A DNA stretch of 43,170 bases from Burkholderiales bacterium (GTDB taxonomy: Bacteria > Pseudomonadota > Gammaproteobacteria > Burkholderiales > Burkholderiaceae_E): the NCBI GenBank assembly GCA_947487165.1, contig CANKWX010000030.1, forward strand, positions 1 to 43,170, in the 5' to 3' direction. The notes under the pieces were generated by a model. It did not search any database and was not told the origin of the DNA. It was given only the letters and a program-made list of their open reading frames with translations. Position numbers and translations under genes: made by a program. Positions 25,372 through 34,263 of the stretch are shown in pieces; the first letter of the stretch is position 1, and each line of letters starts with the position of its first letter.

Positions 25372-27693
25372 ATGAACACTGCCACCTTCACCCCTTCCCG
25401 CGTCGAAGACCTGCGCCTGGTCACCGGCCGTGGCCGCTATACCGCCGACTGGAACCTGCCGGGCCAGCTGCATGCCCACATGGTCCGCTCCGACCGCGCC
25501 CATGCACTCATCCTCGGTATCGATACCGCTGCGGCCAAAGCCTCGCCCGGCGTGGTCGCCATCCTGACCGCCGACGACGTCAAAGCCGCCGGCTTCACCG
25601 ACATCCCCACCGGCGCGCCGGTCAAGACTGCCGATGGGTCGATGCAGGTGAAATGCGCCATGCCGGTGCTGGCCACCGATCGCGTGCGCTTCGTCGGCCA
25701 GCCGATTGCCATGGTGATCGCCGACTCGGCTCGCGCCGCCCAGGACGCGGCCGAGCAGATCGCGGTCGATTACGACGATCTGGCCTCGGTCACCAGCATG
25801 GCAGCCGCCCGCCGCCCGGGCGCGCCTGAGCTGCATGAGGTCGCACCCGCCAATCTGTCAGCGCTTGTGAAGGCCGGCGACGAAGCCGCCGTGGCAGCCG
25901 CCTTTGCGCGCGCCGCTTTCACCACCACGCTCGGCATGGAAAGCCAGCGACTGGCGGTGGCCCCGATGGAGCTGCGCGCCTGCCTGGTGGCCTACGACGC
26001 CACCGCCGATCGCTATACGGTTTACACCCCGACCCAGGGCATGCTCGGCATGCGCAGTTCGCTGTCGCAGATCAGCGGTGTGGCAGGCGACAAGATCCAG
26101 GTGATTGCCGAAGACGTGGGCGGATCCTTCGGTCTGCGCGGCGGCAGTGCGTCGGAGCAGGCGCTGCTGATGCTGGCTGCACGCCGGCTCGGCAAGCCGG
26201 TGAAATGGGTCAGCTCGCGCTCAGAGCACTTTACCTCCGAGTGGCATGGCCGCGCCCTGCGCCTGACCGGCCATATCGCCCTCGATGCGCAGCACAACAT
26301 CCTGGCGATTCGCTGGGATCATCAGGCCGACCTGGGCGCCTACACCTGCTACTTCCAGGCCTTCATCGGCACGCGCAACCTCTCGGTCACCATGGGCGGG
26401 GTCTATCGCGTCCCGGCGCTTTTTGCCCGTCAGGAGCTGATCTATACCAACACCGTGCCGGTCTCGGCCTATCGCGGCGCGGGCCGCCCGGACATCGCCT
26501 ATGCGGTCGAGCGTCTGATCGATCAAGCCGCCGCCGAACACGGCATCGACCCGGTCGAGCTGCGCCGACGCAATTTCATCCCCAACGATGCCTTCCCCTA
26601 CACCACCGCCAACGGCACGGTCTACGACAGTGGCGACTTCGACGGCACGATGAGCAAGGCGCTTGCCATGGCCGACTACGCGGGCTTTGCGGCACGCCGG
26701 GATGACGCTGCCCGGCGCGGCAAATTGCGCGGCATCGGCTTTGGCTGCTACCTCGAAGCCTCGGGCGCGGGTGGCGCACCGAAAGACGTGGTGCGCGCGC
26801 GCTTTACCGCCGAGGGTCACATCGATGTTTTCGGCGTCACCGGCTCGTCGGGTCAGGGTCACGAGACCTCGTTTGCGCAGATCGTCGCCGACGGTCTGGG
26901 CCTGTCGCCCGCGGCCATCCGATACCGCGCGAGCGATCCGTCGCAGGAACTGGTGGGCAACGGCACCGGCGGCTCGCGATCGCTCTATGGCGCGGGCAGC
27001 GCCTGCAAGATGCTGGCAGCCCGCATCCTCGAGCTGGCCCGCCCGGCGGCGGCCAGCGCACTCGGTGTCGCCCCCGAATCGCTTCAGTATGTCAACGGTG
27101 CTTTCCAGACCGGCGCCATTTCTTCTGACCCAAGCAAGCGCCTCGGCCTGCTCGAGCTCGCTGCCCGCCTGACCCGCAGCGCCGACGGCGGCCATCCGCT
27201 CGACTGCGAAGGCGAGGCGGTGTCGGGTGCCACCTTCCCCAACGGCTGCCATGTGGCCGAAGTCGAGATCGACCCCCAGACCGGTGTGACCGAGGTCATC
27301 GCCTACAACGCGGTCGACGATCTCGGCACAGTCATCTCGCCGCAACTGGTGCAGGGACAGGTCCATGGCGGTGTGCTGCAGGGCGCGGGCCAGGTCTTCG
27401 GCGAGCAGATCATCTATGACGAAGAGACCGGCCAACTGCTCACCGGCAGCTTCATGGACTATCCGATGCCGCGCGCGGGCTGGGTAGCGAGCATTCGCAA
27501 CGACTACAACCCGGTGCCGACCACGCTCAATGCACTCGGCGCCAAGGGCGTGGGCGAATCGGGCTGCTCGGGCTCGCTGCCGGCGCTGGTCAATGCGATG
27601 AGCGCCGCACTGCGCAGCCGCGGCGTGCCGCCGATGGACATGCCCTTTACCCCAGCCCGGGTCTGGGAGGCGCTCAGCGAACGAGCTGGTTGA
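25372..27693 (+). CDS. Molybdenum hydroxylase, large Mo-pterin subunit (form II CoxL-like)
   Basis: A 773-residue catalytic subunit carrying the molybdopterin cytosine dinucleotide cofactor. The active-site loop is AYRGAGR (366-372), the 'form II' signature, not the AYxCSFR of proven CO dehydrogenases. The base Glu729 lies in AKGVGESGCSG, and the Mo-pocket motif GGSFGLRGG is present. Form II enzymes include aldehyde and heteroaromatic hydroxylases, so CO oxidation should not be assumed. AGAGAG before ATG serves as Shine-Dalgarno. No Mo-cofactor maturation gene (CoxD/XdhC-like) is adjacent. The last 20 bp overlap the convergent gspF. Confidence 0.95.
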   Translation: MNTATFTPSRVEDLRLVTGRGRYTADWNLPGQLHAHMVRSDRAHALILGIDTAAAKASPGVVAILTADDVKAAGFTDIPTGAPVKTADGSMQVKCAMPVLATDRVRFVGQPIAMVIADSARAAQDAAEQIAVDYDDLASVTSMAAARRPGAPELHEVAPANLSALVKAGDEAAVAAAFARAAFTTTLGMESQRLAVAPMELRACLVAYDATADRYTVYTPTQGMLGMRSSLSQISGVAGDKIQVIAEDVGGSFGLRGGSASEQALLMLAARRLGKPVKWVSSRSEHFTSEWHGRALRLTGHIALDAQHNILAIRWDHQADLGAYTCYFQAFIGTRNLSVTMGGVYRVPALFARQELIYTNTVPVSAYRGAGRPDIAYAVERLIDQAAAEHGIDPVELRRRNFIPNDAFPYTTANGTVYDSGDFDGTMSKALAMADYAGFAARRDDAARRGKLRGIGFGCYLEASGAGGAPKDVVRARFTAEGHIDVFGVTGSSGQGHETSFAQIVADGLGLSPAAIRYRASDPSQELVGNGTGGSRSLYGAGSACKMLAARILELARPAAASALGVAPESLQYVNGAFQTGAISSDPSKRLGLLELAARLTRSADGGHPLDCEGEAVSGATFPNGCHVAEVEIDPQTGVTEVIAYNAVDDLGTVISPQLVQGQVHGGVLQGAGQVFGEQIIYDEETGQLLTGSFMDYPMPRAGWVASIRNDYNPVPTTLNALGAKGVGESGCSGSLPALVNAMSAALRSRGVPPMDMPFTPARVWEALSERAG

Positions 27694-28888
27694 TCTCGAT
27701 GATCGGCAGCAACACCGCCAGCACGATCATCAGCACGATCGCGCCCATCACCAGGATCAGCAAGGGTTCGAGCAGGCTGGTCAGCGCAAGCGTGCGGCGC
27801 TCGACTTCACCCGACAGGGTTTTGGCGGTGCGCTCAAGCATGTCGGGCAACTCGCCGGTGGCCTCGCCGCTGGCGATCATGTGGATCATGACCGGCGGGA
27901 AATAGCCGCCGGCCGCCAGCGCACGCGACAGCGGCGCGCCTTCGCGCACCCGTGACACCGCATCGACCACATTGGCCCGCATCGCCTCATTGGTGAGCGT
28001 CTGGGCACCGGCGTCGAGCGCGCGGATCAGCGGCACGCCGCTGGCGGTCAGGATGGCCAGGGTCGAGGCGAAACGCGCGGTATTCACCCCCCGGATCAGC
28101 CGGCCAAAGAGCGGGAGATCGAGCAGCCGCTTGTGCCAGGCCAGTTGCAGGCTCGGCGTCTTGAGCAGCGACTTCGCGCCCACCGCGACGCCGACCATCA
28201 GCAAGGCCACCAGCCAGCCCCAACGCCGTATAAAAGCCGACAGTTCGATGAGGATAACGGTCAATAGCGGCAACTTCTGCTTAGTTTGAGTAAAAACGCC
28301 GACCACTTGCGGCACCACATAGGTCAGCAGGGCGATGATCACGCCTGCGGCCACGATCGTGACAATGACCGGGTAGGTGAAGGCCATCGTGACCCGCTGG
28401 GCGAGCGCCGTCCGGGACTCGACATAGTCGGCCAGCCGCGACATCACCAGCCCGAGATCTCCCGACTGTTCGCCTGCCGCCACCAGCGCGCGATAGACAT
28501 CCGGGAAGTCGCGCGGATACTTGCCCATCGCCGCCGCAAGCGTCTGACCGGCGACCACCTCGCTTCTCACCGCTGCAAAGCGGTCGCGAACCACCGGCCG
28601 CTCGGCCTGCTCGACGATCGCAGCCAGGGCGCGTTCGAGCGGCAGACGCGCCGACAGCAGACTCGCCAGCTGTCGGGTCGCCATCGCCAGATCGGCATCC
28701 TTCAGGCGCCCGCCGATCACCATCGACCCGGCGCCGCCTGCCGCCCGGTCCTCGACTGTCGCCACCGAAATTGGGGTCAGACCCCGTTCACGAAGCACCC
28801 CCCGCGCCTGACGAGGGCTGTCGGCATCGACAATACCGCGTTCGATGCGCCCGGCGGCCGAGGCGGCCTCGAAGCGATAGGCCGGCAT
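27674..28888 (-). CDS. gspF: T2SS inner-membrane platform protein GspF
   Basis: A 404-residue polytopic inner-membrane protein that links the GspE ATPase to the pseudopilus. It has two copies of the T2SSF domain: the first around ATRQLASLLSARLPLERALAAI with membrane helices near 170-240, the second around ARFASTLAILTASGVPLIRALDAG with the final helix LLEPLLILVMGAIVLMIVLAVLLPI. The length is standard. Its start overlaps the gspE stop by one base (TGATG). It is the last gene of the minus-strand T2SS cluster and its 3' end overlaps the convergent CoxL-like gene by 20 bp. Confidence 0.96.
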   Translation of the reverse strand: MPAYRFEAASAAGRIERGIVDADSPRQARGVLRERGLTPISVATVEDRAAGGAGSMVIGGRLKDADLAMATRQLASLLSARLPLERALAAIVEQAERPVVRDRFAAVRSEVVAGQTLAAAMGKYPRDFPDVYRALVAAGEQSGDLGLVMSRLADYVESRTALAQRVTMAFTYPVIVTIVAAGVIIALLTYVVPQVVGVFTQTKQKLPLLTVILIELSAFIRRWGWLVALLMVGVAVGAKSLLKTPSLQLAWHKRLLDLPLFGRLIRGVNTARFASTLAILTASGVPLIRALDAGAQTLTNEAMRANVVDAVSRVREGAPLSRALAAGGYFPPVMIHMIASGEATGELPDMLERTAKTLSGEVERRTLALTSLLEPLLILVMGAIVLMIVLAVLLPIIEINQLVR

Positions 28889-30327
28889 CAGTCGCGCGTC
28901 ACGCGCACCACCTCGTCGAAGGAGGTCGTGCCGTCGTGCACCCAGCGAAAGCCATCGTCGCGCATGGTCTGCATGCCGCTTTTCTGTGCACTCGCGCGGA
29001 TTTCGCCCTCGCTGGCATTGCGATGGATCATGGCGCGAATGTCTTCATCGACCTGCAGCAGTTCGTAGATGCCGGTGCGCCCTGCATAGCCGGTGCGATT
29101 GCAGGCAACGCAGCCAACCGCACGCCAGCCCTTGGATACCGGATCGGGTTGCCGGCATTGCGTGCACAGTCGGCGCACCAGTCGCTGCGCACCCACGCCG
29201 AGCAGACTCGAGGACAGCAAAAAGGGCTCTACCCCCATGTCAATCAGGCGGGTAACCGCCGAGACCGCATCGTTGGTGTGCAGGGTGGCCAGCACCAGGT
29301 GGCCGGTGAGCGAGGCCTGCACCGCGATCTGCGCGGTCTCGAGGTCACGGATCTCGCCGATCATGATCACATCGGGGTCCTGGCGCAAGATCGAACGCAG
29401 TGCCTTGGCAAAGGTCATGTCGATCCGGGCATTGACCTGGGTCTGCCCGATGCCTTCCAGGTCGTATTCGATCGGATCCTCGACCGTCATGACATTGACC
29501 GTGGTCGCATCGATGCGATTGAGCGCCGAATAAAGCGTGGTGGTCTTGCCCGAGCCGGTCGGCCCGGTCACCAGCACGATGCCATGCGGCTGATGCACCA
29601 GCCGATCGAAACTGACCAGCGTCGCATCGGCCATGCCGAGCTTGGCCAGATCGAGCCGACCGGCCTCCTTTTCGAGCAGACGCAGCACCGCGCGCTCGCC
29701 GTGCCCGGTTGGGAGGGTCGAGACCCGGACGTCGACCGCGCGCCCGCCGATGCGCAGCGTAATGCGGCCATCCTGCGGCAGGCGTTTTTCGGCGATATCG
29801 AGGCTCGCCATGATCTTGATTCTCGAGACCAGCGCGGCATGCAATTCGCGCTTGGGCCGCACCACATCACGCAGCGCGCCATCGACCCGAAACCGCACCA
29901 TCGAATAGGACTCGAAGGGCTCGATATGGATGTCGGAGGCGCCATCGCGTGCCGCCTGGGTCAGCAGCGCATTGATCATGCGGATGATCGGCGCATCGTC
30001 CTCGGTCTCGAGCAGATCCTCGATCTTGGGGATGTCCTGCAGCAGCCGCGACAGATCGAGGTCGCTTTCGACCTCATCGACCACCGAGGCGGCTGAGCCC
30101 TCCTGCTGCGAGTAGGCCCGCGCAATGGCCGCCGACAGTTCAGGCCCGTCCTTGCGAACCGGCACCACCCGCAAAGGCAGCGTGCGCGCGAGTTCGGCCA
30201 GCGCCTGCGACGGTGTGGCATCGCCGACCCAGACCTCGATCGAATCCCCCGAGACGCCCGAGACCAGCATCTGATTCTGACGGGCGAAACCATAAGGGAC
30301 GTAGCGGGCAGGCGAGACCTGACTCAT
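28888..30327 (-). CDS. gspE: T2SS assembly ATPase GspE
   Basis: A 479-residue cytoplasmic hexameric ATPase that powers pseudopilus assembly. Visible motifs are Walker A GPTGSGKTTT (about 250-260), the Asp box TVEDPIEYDLEGIGQ, Walker B DVIMIGEIRD and the His box TGHLVLATLHTND. The C-terminal tetracysteine zinc site is present but short: CTQC and CVAC are separated by 14 residues, where the Vibrio EpsE type has about 29. The N-terminal GspL-binding domain is also compact. The ATG at 30327 follows a 70-bp gap after gspD and lacks a clear Shine-Dalgarno. Confidence 0.96.
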   Translation of the reverse strand: MSQVSPARYVPYGFARQNQMLVSGVSGDSIEVWVGDATPSQALAELARTLPLRVVPVRKDGPELSAAIARAYSQQEGSAASVVDEVESDLDLSRLLQDIPKIEDLLETEDDAPIIRMINALLTQAARDGASDIHIEPFESYSMVRFRVDGALRDVVRPKRELHAALVSRIKIMASLDIAEKRLPQDGRITLRIGGRAVDVRVSTLPTGHGERAVLRLLEKEAGRLDLAKLGMADATLVSFDRLVHQPHGIVLVTGPTGSGKTTTLYSALNRIDATTVNVMTVEDPIEYDLEGIGQTQVNARIDMTFAKALRSILRQDPDVIMIGEIRDLETAQIAVQASLTGHLVLATLHTNDAVSAVTRLIDMGVEPFLLSSSLLGVGAQRLVRRLCTQCRQPDPVSKGWRAVGCVACNRTGYAGRTGIYELLQVDEDIRAMIHRNASEGEIRASAQKSGMQTMRDDGFRWVHDGTTSFDEVVRVTRD

Positions 30328-30397
30328 GGAAGCGGCCCTATTTCAGCGAATTGCGAAGCGACACGAAACAACAGCGCCGGCATCAAGGGCCGCGGGC

Positions 30398-32884
30398 TCA
30401 CTTGGACGGACTGCCGGAGACCGGCGCACTCAGGTTGCGCTGAATGATGACCTCATTGGGTGCGGTTTGCATCACCCGCCCGTCGGCGCCGACATCGGGG
30501 TTAGCGGGCGCACCCGATGAAGCCGGGGCAAGTCCGGGCGCAGCACCCGGCGGCGATTGAGCCGGAGGCAGGCCGGGTGCCGTCAAGGTGGGAGCGGGCT
30601 GACCTGGCGCCGGCGGCAGCACCGCCTTCCAGCGATCTGCCATCGCATCGTTGAAGGCCGGTGAGACCCCGGGCGGGGCGGCGCCTGCGGTACCCGGGCG
30701 CGGTGGCATCGGCGAGAGCACCGGCGGCCGCAGCTGCGACTCCGGCATGAGTTCGCTCGGCGTGACCCGCGCATCGCCCTGCAGCATGCGGATGTAGTCG
30801 TATCGATCGGCGGTCAGGCCGTAGGAGCTGTCGGCGGTGCGCAGTACGACCGGGCGCAGGAACACCAGCAGATTGGTCTTGACCCGCTTGCGGGTGTCAT
30901 AGCGAAACAGGTTGCCGATGATCGGCAGGCGCCCCAGCCCCGGGACCATGCTGACGCTGCCCTCGACCCGCTCTTCAATCAGGCCGCCGAGCACCACCAG
31001 CTGGCCATCGTCGACCAGCACATTCGATTCGATCGCCCGCTTGTTGGTGATCAGACCGGCGGCGAGTGTTGCGTCCTGCACGCTCGAGACCTCCTGGAAG
31101 ATCTGCATGCGCACCGTTCCGCCCTCGGCCACCTGCGGGCGGACTCGCAGCGTCGTGCCGACGTCCTTGCGCTCGATGGTCTGGAAGGGATTGATCGCCC
31201 CGGCACCGCCGGTGGAGGTAAACGAGCCGGTGATGAAGGGCACGTTCTGGCCGATGATGATCCGGGCCTCTTCGTTGTCGAGCGTGACCAGGTTGGGCGT
31301 TGCCAGAATATTGGCGCCGGCTTCGGTCTCGAGCGCACGCGCCAGAAAACCGAGGTTGATCGGGCCGATGGTCGCGGTGCCGTTGGCCGACGTGCCGCCG
31401 AGCAGGGGCGCCGCACGGACGATACCGACGTTCAGACCTCGCCCCAGACTGCCGATGTTTTGCGCCGCGTCGATGATGTTGGAGCCGCCACCCCGGGGCG
31501 GCAGATTGGTGCCGCCGATCACCTGGTTCGAGCCGTTGGTGGGCTGCGACAGGAACTGCCACTGCACACCGAGTTCAAGCGCACGGTCGGCGCTGATCTC
31601 GACGATCAGCGATTCGATATAGACCTGCACCCGACGCGCATCGAGCTTTTCGATGACCGCGCGCAGATTGCGGTACACCGGCTCGGGCGCGGTGATGATG
31701 AGGGAGTTGGTGGCCGGATCTGCCGCGATCACTGCGCCGCCTGCCGACACGGCGGTCACCGCAACGCCCAGGCCGGTTTGCGCCAAAGCGGACGTCGCCG
31801 GCGACGCGCCGAGCTGCTGCTGACCGAGCATGCCACCGGCCTGCATGCCCTGGGCACCGGCCCCCTGCTGGACATTGGTGCCAAAGCCCGACGAACCGGC
31901 GCCACCGGTGCCGCCATCGCCGGCCAGCACCGAGCGCAGGACCCCCACCAGCCGCACCGCCTCGGCATTTCGCAGATAGACCACGCGGATGTTGCCCGAC
32001 TCGCTCGACGGCTGATCGAGGCGGGCGATCAGCCCCTTGGCCAGATTCATGCGGGCGCTACTGGCCGAGCGCAGCAGGATCGCGTTGATGCGGGTATCGG
32101 CCAGAACGGTCACCCGTTGCCCGGGGTCGACCACCGCGCCCGGCGTGCCGCCAGCGCGACTGGGGTCGTCGAGCAGCCGCGACACCTGCAGCGCCACGTC
32201 GCTGGCCAAGGCATGACGCATGGCCACCACCTCGACCTCACCGGCCACCGGGCTGTCGAGGGTGGCGATGATGCGGGCAAGTCGCTGCAGATTCGAGGCG
32301 TAATCGGTGATGACCAGCGAATTGTTGTTGGGATAGGCGACGATGGTGTTGTTCGGTGCGATCAGGGGCCTGAGCACCGGCACCACATTGCTCGCCGACT
32401 CATAGACCAGCCGGAAAACCTGGGTGACGATCTGCTCGCCGCCCGCCGTCGGACTGCGCCCGGCATTGACCGGCCCCGACTGCAGCTTGGCGTCGGCCTC
32501 AGGCACCACCCGGGAGATGGATCCGGTCTCGACGATGGCAAAACCCTGCAGCCGCAGCGAGGATTGCAGCAGTTCGTAGGCAGCCTGCGGCGATACCGGA
32601 CGTGCGGTCTCGACGGTGATCTTGCCGCGCACACGCGGGTCGATGATGAAGGTCCGGTTCAGGAGATGGCCGAATGCACCGACCACCGAGTCGATATCCG
32701 CGTCCTTGAAATTGAGCGTAATCGGCTGCGAACCACCGCCCGCGGCCGACTTGACGTCAGCTGCCGACACCATGCCGGGCCCTGCAACCATCGGCCCGAA
32801 ACACAACAGGGCAAATGCAAGCAGCCGCGCCATGAAGTGCGCGAGGCGGCTGGATGCCGGACGCTGCTGCTCGACAGAATTCAA
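30398..32884 (-). CDS. gspD: T2SS outer-membrane secretin GspD
   Basis: An 828-residue secretin that forms the outer-membrane channel. A TTG start at 32884 is supported by GGAG five bases upstream; an ATG at 32833 is an alternative that gives a tidier signal peptide (MARLLAFALLCFGP). The N0 domain (ITLNFKDADIDSVVGAFGHLLNRTFIIDP) is followed by N1-N3 repeats, with a Gly-rich insert near 310-350, and the secretin core ending in VPGLGRLPIIGNLFRYDTRKRVKTNLLVFLRPVVL. The last 110 residues are Pro/Ala-rich with no recognised S-domain, so pilotin dependence is unclear. It starts at the base after the gspN stop. Confidence 0.96.
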   Translation of the reverse strand: MNSVEQQRPASSRLAHFMARLLAFALLCFGPMVAGPGMVSAADVKSAAGGGSQPITLNFKDADIDSVVGAFGHLLNRTFIIDPRVRGKITVETARPVSPQAAYELLQSSLRLQGFAIVETGSISRVVPEADAKLQSGPVNAGRSPTAGGEQIVTQVFRLVYESASNVVPVLRPLIAPNNTIVAYPNNNSLVITDYASNLQRLARIIATLDSPVAGEVEVVAMRHALASDVALQVSRLLDDPSRAGGTPGAVVDPGQRVTVLADTRINAILLRSASSARMNLAKGLIARLDQPSSESGNIRVVYLRNAEAVRLVGVLRSVLAGDGGTGGAGSSGFGTNVQQGAGAQGMQAGGMLGQQQLGASPATSALAQTGLGVAVTAVSAGGAVIAADPATNSLIITAPEPVYRNLRAVIEKLDARRVQVYIESLIVEISADRALELGVQWQFLSQPTNGSNQVIGGTNLPPRGGGSNIIDAAQNIGSLGRGLNVGIVRAAPLLGGTSANGTATIGPINLGFLARALETEAGANILATPNLVTLDNEEARIIIGQNVPFITGSFTSTGGAGAINPFQTIERKDVGTTLRVRPQVAEGGTVRMQIFQEVSSVQDATLAAGLITNKRAIESNVLVDDGQLVVLGGLIEERVEGSVSMVPGLGRLPIIGNLFRYDTRKRVKTNLLVFLRPVVLRTADSSYGLTADRYDYIRMLQGDARVTPSELMPESQLRPPVLSPMPPRPGTAGAAPPGVSPAFNDAMADRWKAVLPPAPGQPAPTLTAPGLPPAQSPPGAAPGLAPASSGAPANPDVGADGRVMQTAPNEVIIQRNLSAPVSGSPSK

Positions 32885-33754
32885 TCAGGCTCCAATCTTG
32901 ATGATGGTCCGCTCACCTTCACGGCGACCCAACAACCCCAGCAGCGGCAGCAATCGCGCCCGCTCTGGCTCATCGGCCAGCGCCTCCGCGGTAAAGCGCA
33001 TACCCGAACGCGCATTCCAGACCCCGTTGCCATCAAGGCGCAATGGACCTGACAGTGTAGACATAGTGACCTTGGCCTGCTCGCCAGATCCGACGACCTC
33101 GATCCGGTAAGCGCCCAACGGACGGACTGGGGTGAGCGCAGAAGCCATCTGGGACAACTCGATCGCGGCACGCCCCTCAAAGCGACCGCCGCGAAGTGTC
33201 ATGTTTTCCCAGGACACCATCAGCGAGCCCGTCGGACGGATTGTATTCCAGGGAGAACCCAACCGGTCGAGCGCAACCTGCGGCAAGCGCAAGACGCCCG
33301 GTGTCGCCCGCAACTCGCCCGAACGGCCGGTAAGGATCACCGGTTCGCGCATGCTGTCGTGTTCGATCCGGGCATCGAGCACGCCCACCAGCAGCGACCA
33401 CGGCGAGACTCGCCAGTCAAAAAAACCGGGAATGACCACCCCGGGGACACTCGCTGCGCGATCGGGCGGCGCCTCGGCGCTCGCCTCCCGGATATCGGCC
33501 AGCACCAGCCGCCCCCTGCCCTGCCAGATCGTGCCGCTGGCATCGGCCAGCCGGACACGCCCTGTGGTGAAGCGCTCGAGGGCCAGATCGGCGAAGCTGG
33601 CCGGCGCCTGCCTCAGCACCACACCGGCCACGGTGAGCAGACCGGCCAGTGCCATGGCGATGCCCCAGCCATTGCCCAGGCCAAGGCTCATGCCCGCCAA
33701 TCCGCGGGCTCGCCGGGATGACTTGCTTGAAAGACTCGCGCCGGGCCGACTCAC
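32885..33754 (-). CDS. gspN: T2SS protein GspN
   Basis: A 289-residue protein with one N-terminal membrane segment (GIAMALAGLLTVAGVVL) and a periplasmic GspN domain. Family-like stretches include LADASGTIWQGRGRLVLADI, WRVSPWSLLVGVLDARIEHD and RPTGSLMVSWENMTLRGGRFEGRAAIEL. GspN is found in only some T2SSs and its role is not well defined. It starts at GTG overlapping the gspM stop (GTGA) and ends immediately before the gspD start, with the gspD ribosome-binding site inside its last codons. Confidence 0.9.
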   Translation of the reverse strand: MSRPGASLSSKSSRRARGLAGMSLGLGNGWGIAMALAGLLTVAGVVLRQAPASFADLALERFTTGRVRLADASGTIWQGRGRLVLADIREASAEAPPDRAASVPGVVIPGFFDWRVSPWSLLVGVLDARIEHDSMREPVILTGRSGELRATPGVLRLPQVALDRLGSPWNTIRPTGSLMVSWENMTLRGGRFEGRAAIELSQMASALTPVRPLGAYRIEVVGSGEQAKVTMSTLSGPLRLDGNGVWNARSGMRFTAEALADEPERARLLPLLGLLGRREGERTIIKIGA

Positions 33755-34251
33755 GGGCCGCGCTTCGGCACTTCGAGCGTGACGCGGGCACTCACCAGAC
33801 CCGGGGCTGATTCGCGTTCGAGCGCGACATCGACCGCTCGCAGCCGAGTCTCACGCAAAGCCGAGTCGAACCAGCCGAGCCAGTCCGCAAACGGCACGCC
33901 CTTGAACCGCAGGTCGATCAGGTCACCGGCGACCGTCAGCTGGGACATCGATCCCTTGAGCCCGGCCGCCGCAATCGACTGCTCGAGCGCCAGCTTGAGC
34001 TGCTGCGGCGTCTCGGCGGCCTGGCTGGTCTGGCCGGCCAGTCGCTGCGCCTCGCCGGCCAGGCCTTCCATCTCGGCAAGCTGGCCGCGCAACTGCGGCA
34101 ATTCGGCCTGCAGGCGCTGGCGCCCGACCCAGGCAGGCTCGAATGCCAGCAGATAGGCCAGCACCATGATCACGCCGGCACCGCCGTAGCCGAGCATCCG
34201 CCGCTCGCGAAGCTGCAGCGAAGACCACCATTGAAGGAGCTTTTCAATCAT
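33751..34251 (-). CDS. gspM: T2SS inner-membrane protein GspM
   Basis: A 166-residue bitopic protein: short cytoplasmic N-terminus (MIEKLLQWWSSLQLRERRM), one membrane helix (LGYGGAGVIMVLAYLLAF), a coiled-coil-like periplasmic segment rich in Leu/Glu/Gln/Ala, and a C-terminal ferredoxin-like domain. It partners GspL in the inner-membrane platform. The ATG at 34251 has GGTGG five bases upstream; a GTG at 34260 is also in frame. It follows gspL closely and overlaps gspN by 4 bp. Confidence 0.9.
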   Translation of the reverse strand: MIEKLLQWWSSLQLRERRMLGYGGAGVIMVLAYLLAFEPAWVGRQRLQAELPQLRGQLAEMEGLAGEAQRLAGQTSQAAETPQQLKLALEQSIAAAGLKGSMSQLTVAGDLIDLRFKGVPFADWLGWFDSALRETRLRAVDVALERESAPGLVSARVTLEVPKRGP

Positions 34252-34263
34252 GACAGCCACCGC

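Noticed and set aside
24002-27693. Carbon monoxide dehydrogenase (coxMSL) identity
   Set aside because: The large subunit has AYRGAGR rather than the AYxCSFR loop of CO-oxidising enzymes, so only a general molybdenum hydroxylase call is supported.
30332-30393. GCGGCCC / GGGCCGC inverted repeat between gspD and gspE
   Set aside because: Only 7-bp arms with a 48-nt loop and no T tract; expected by chance in GC-rich DNA.
31460-33052. 530-residue plus-strand open frame opposite gspD
   Set aside because: Antisense to the secretin, without recognisable motifs or a plausible ribosome-binding site.
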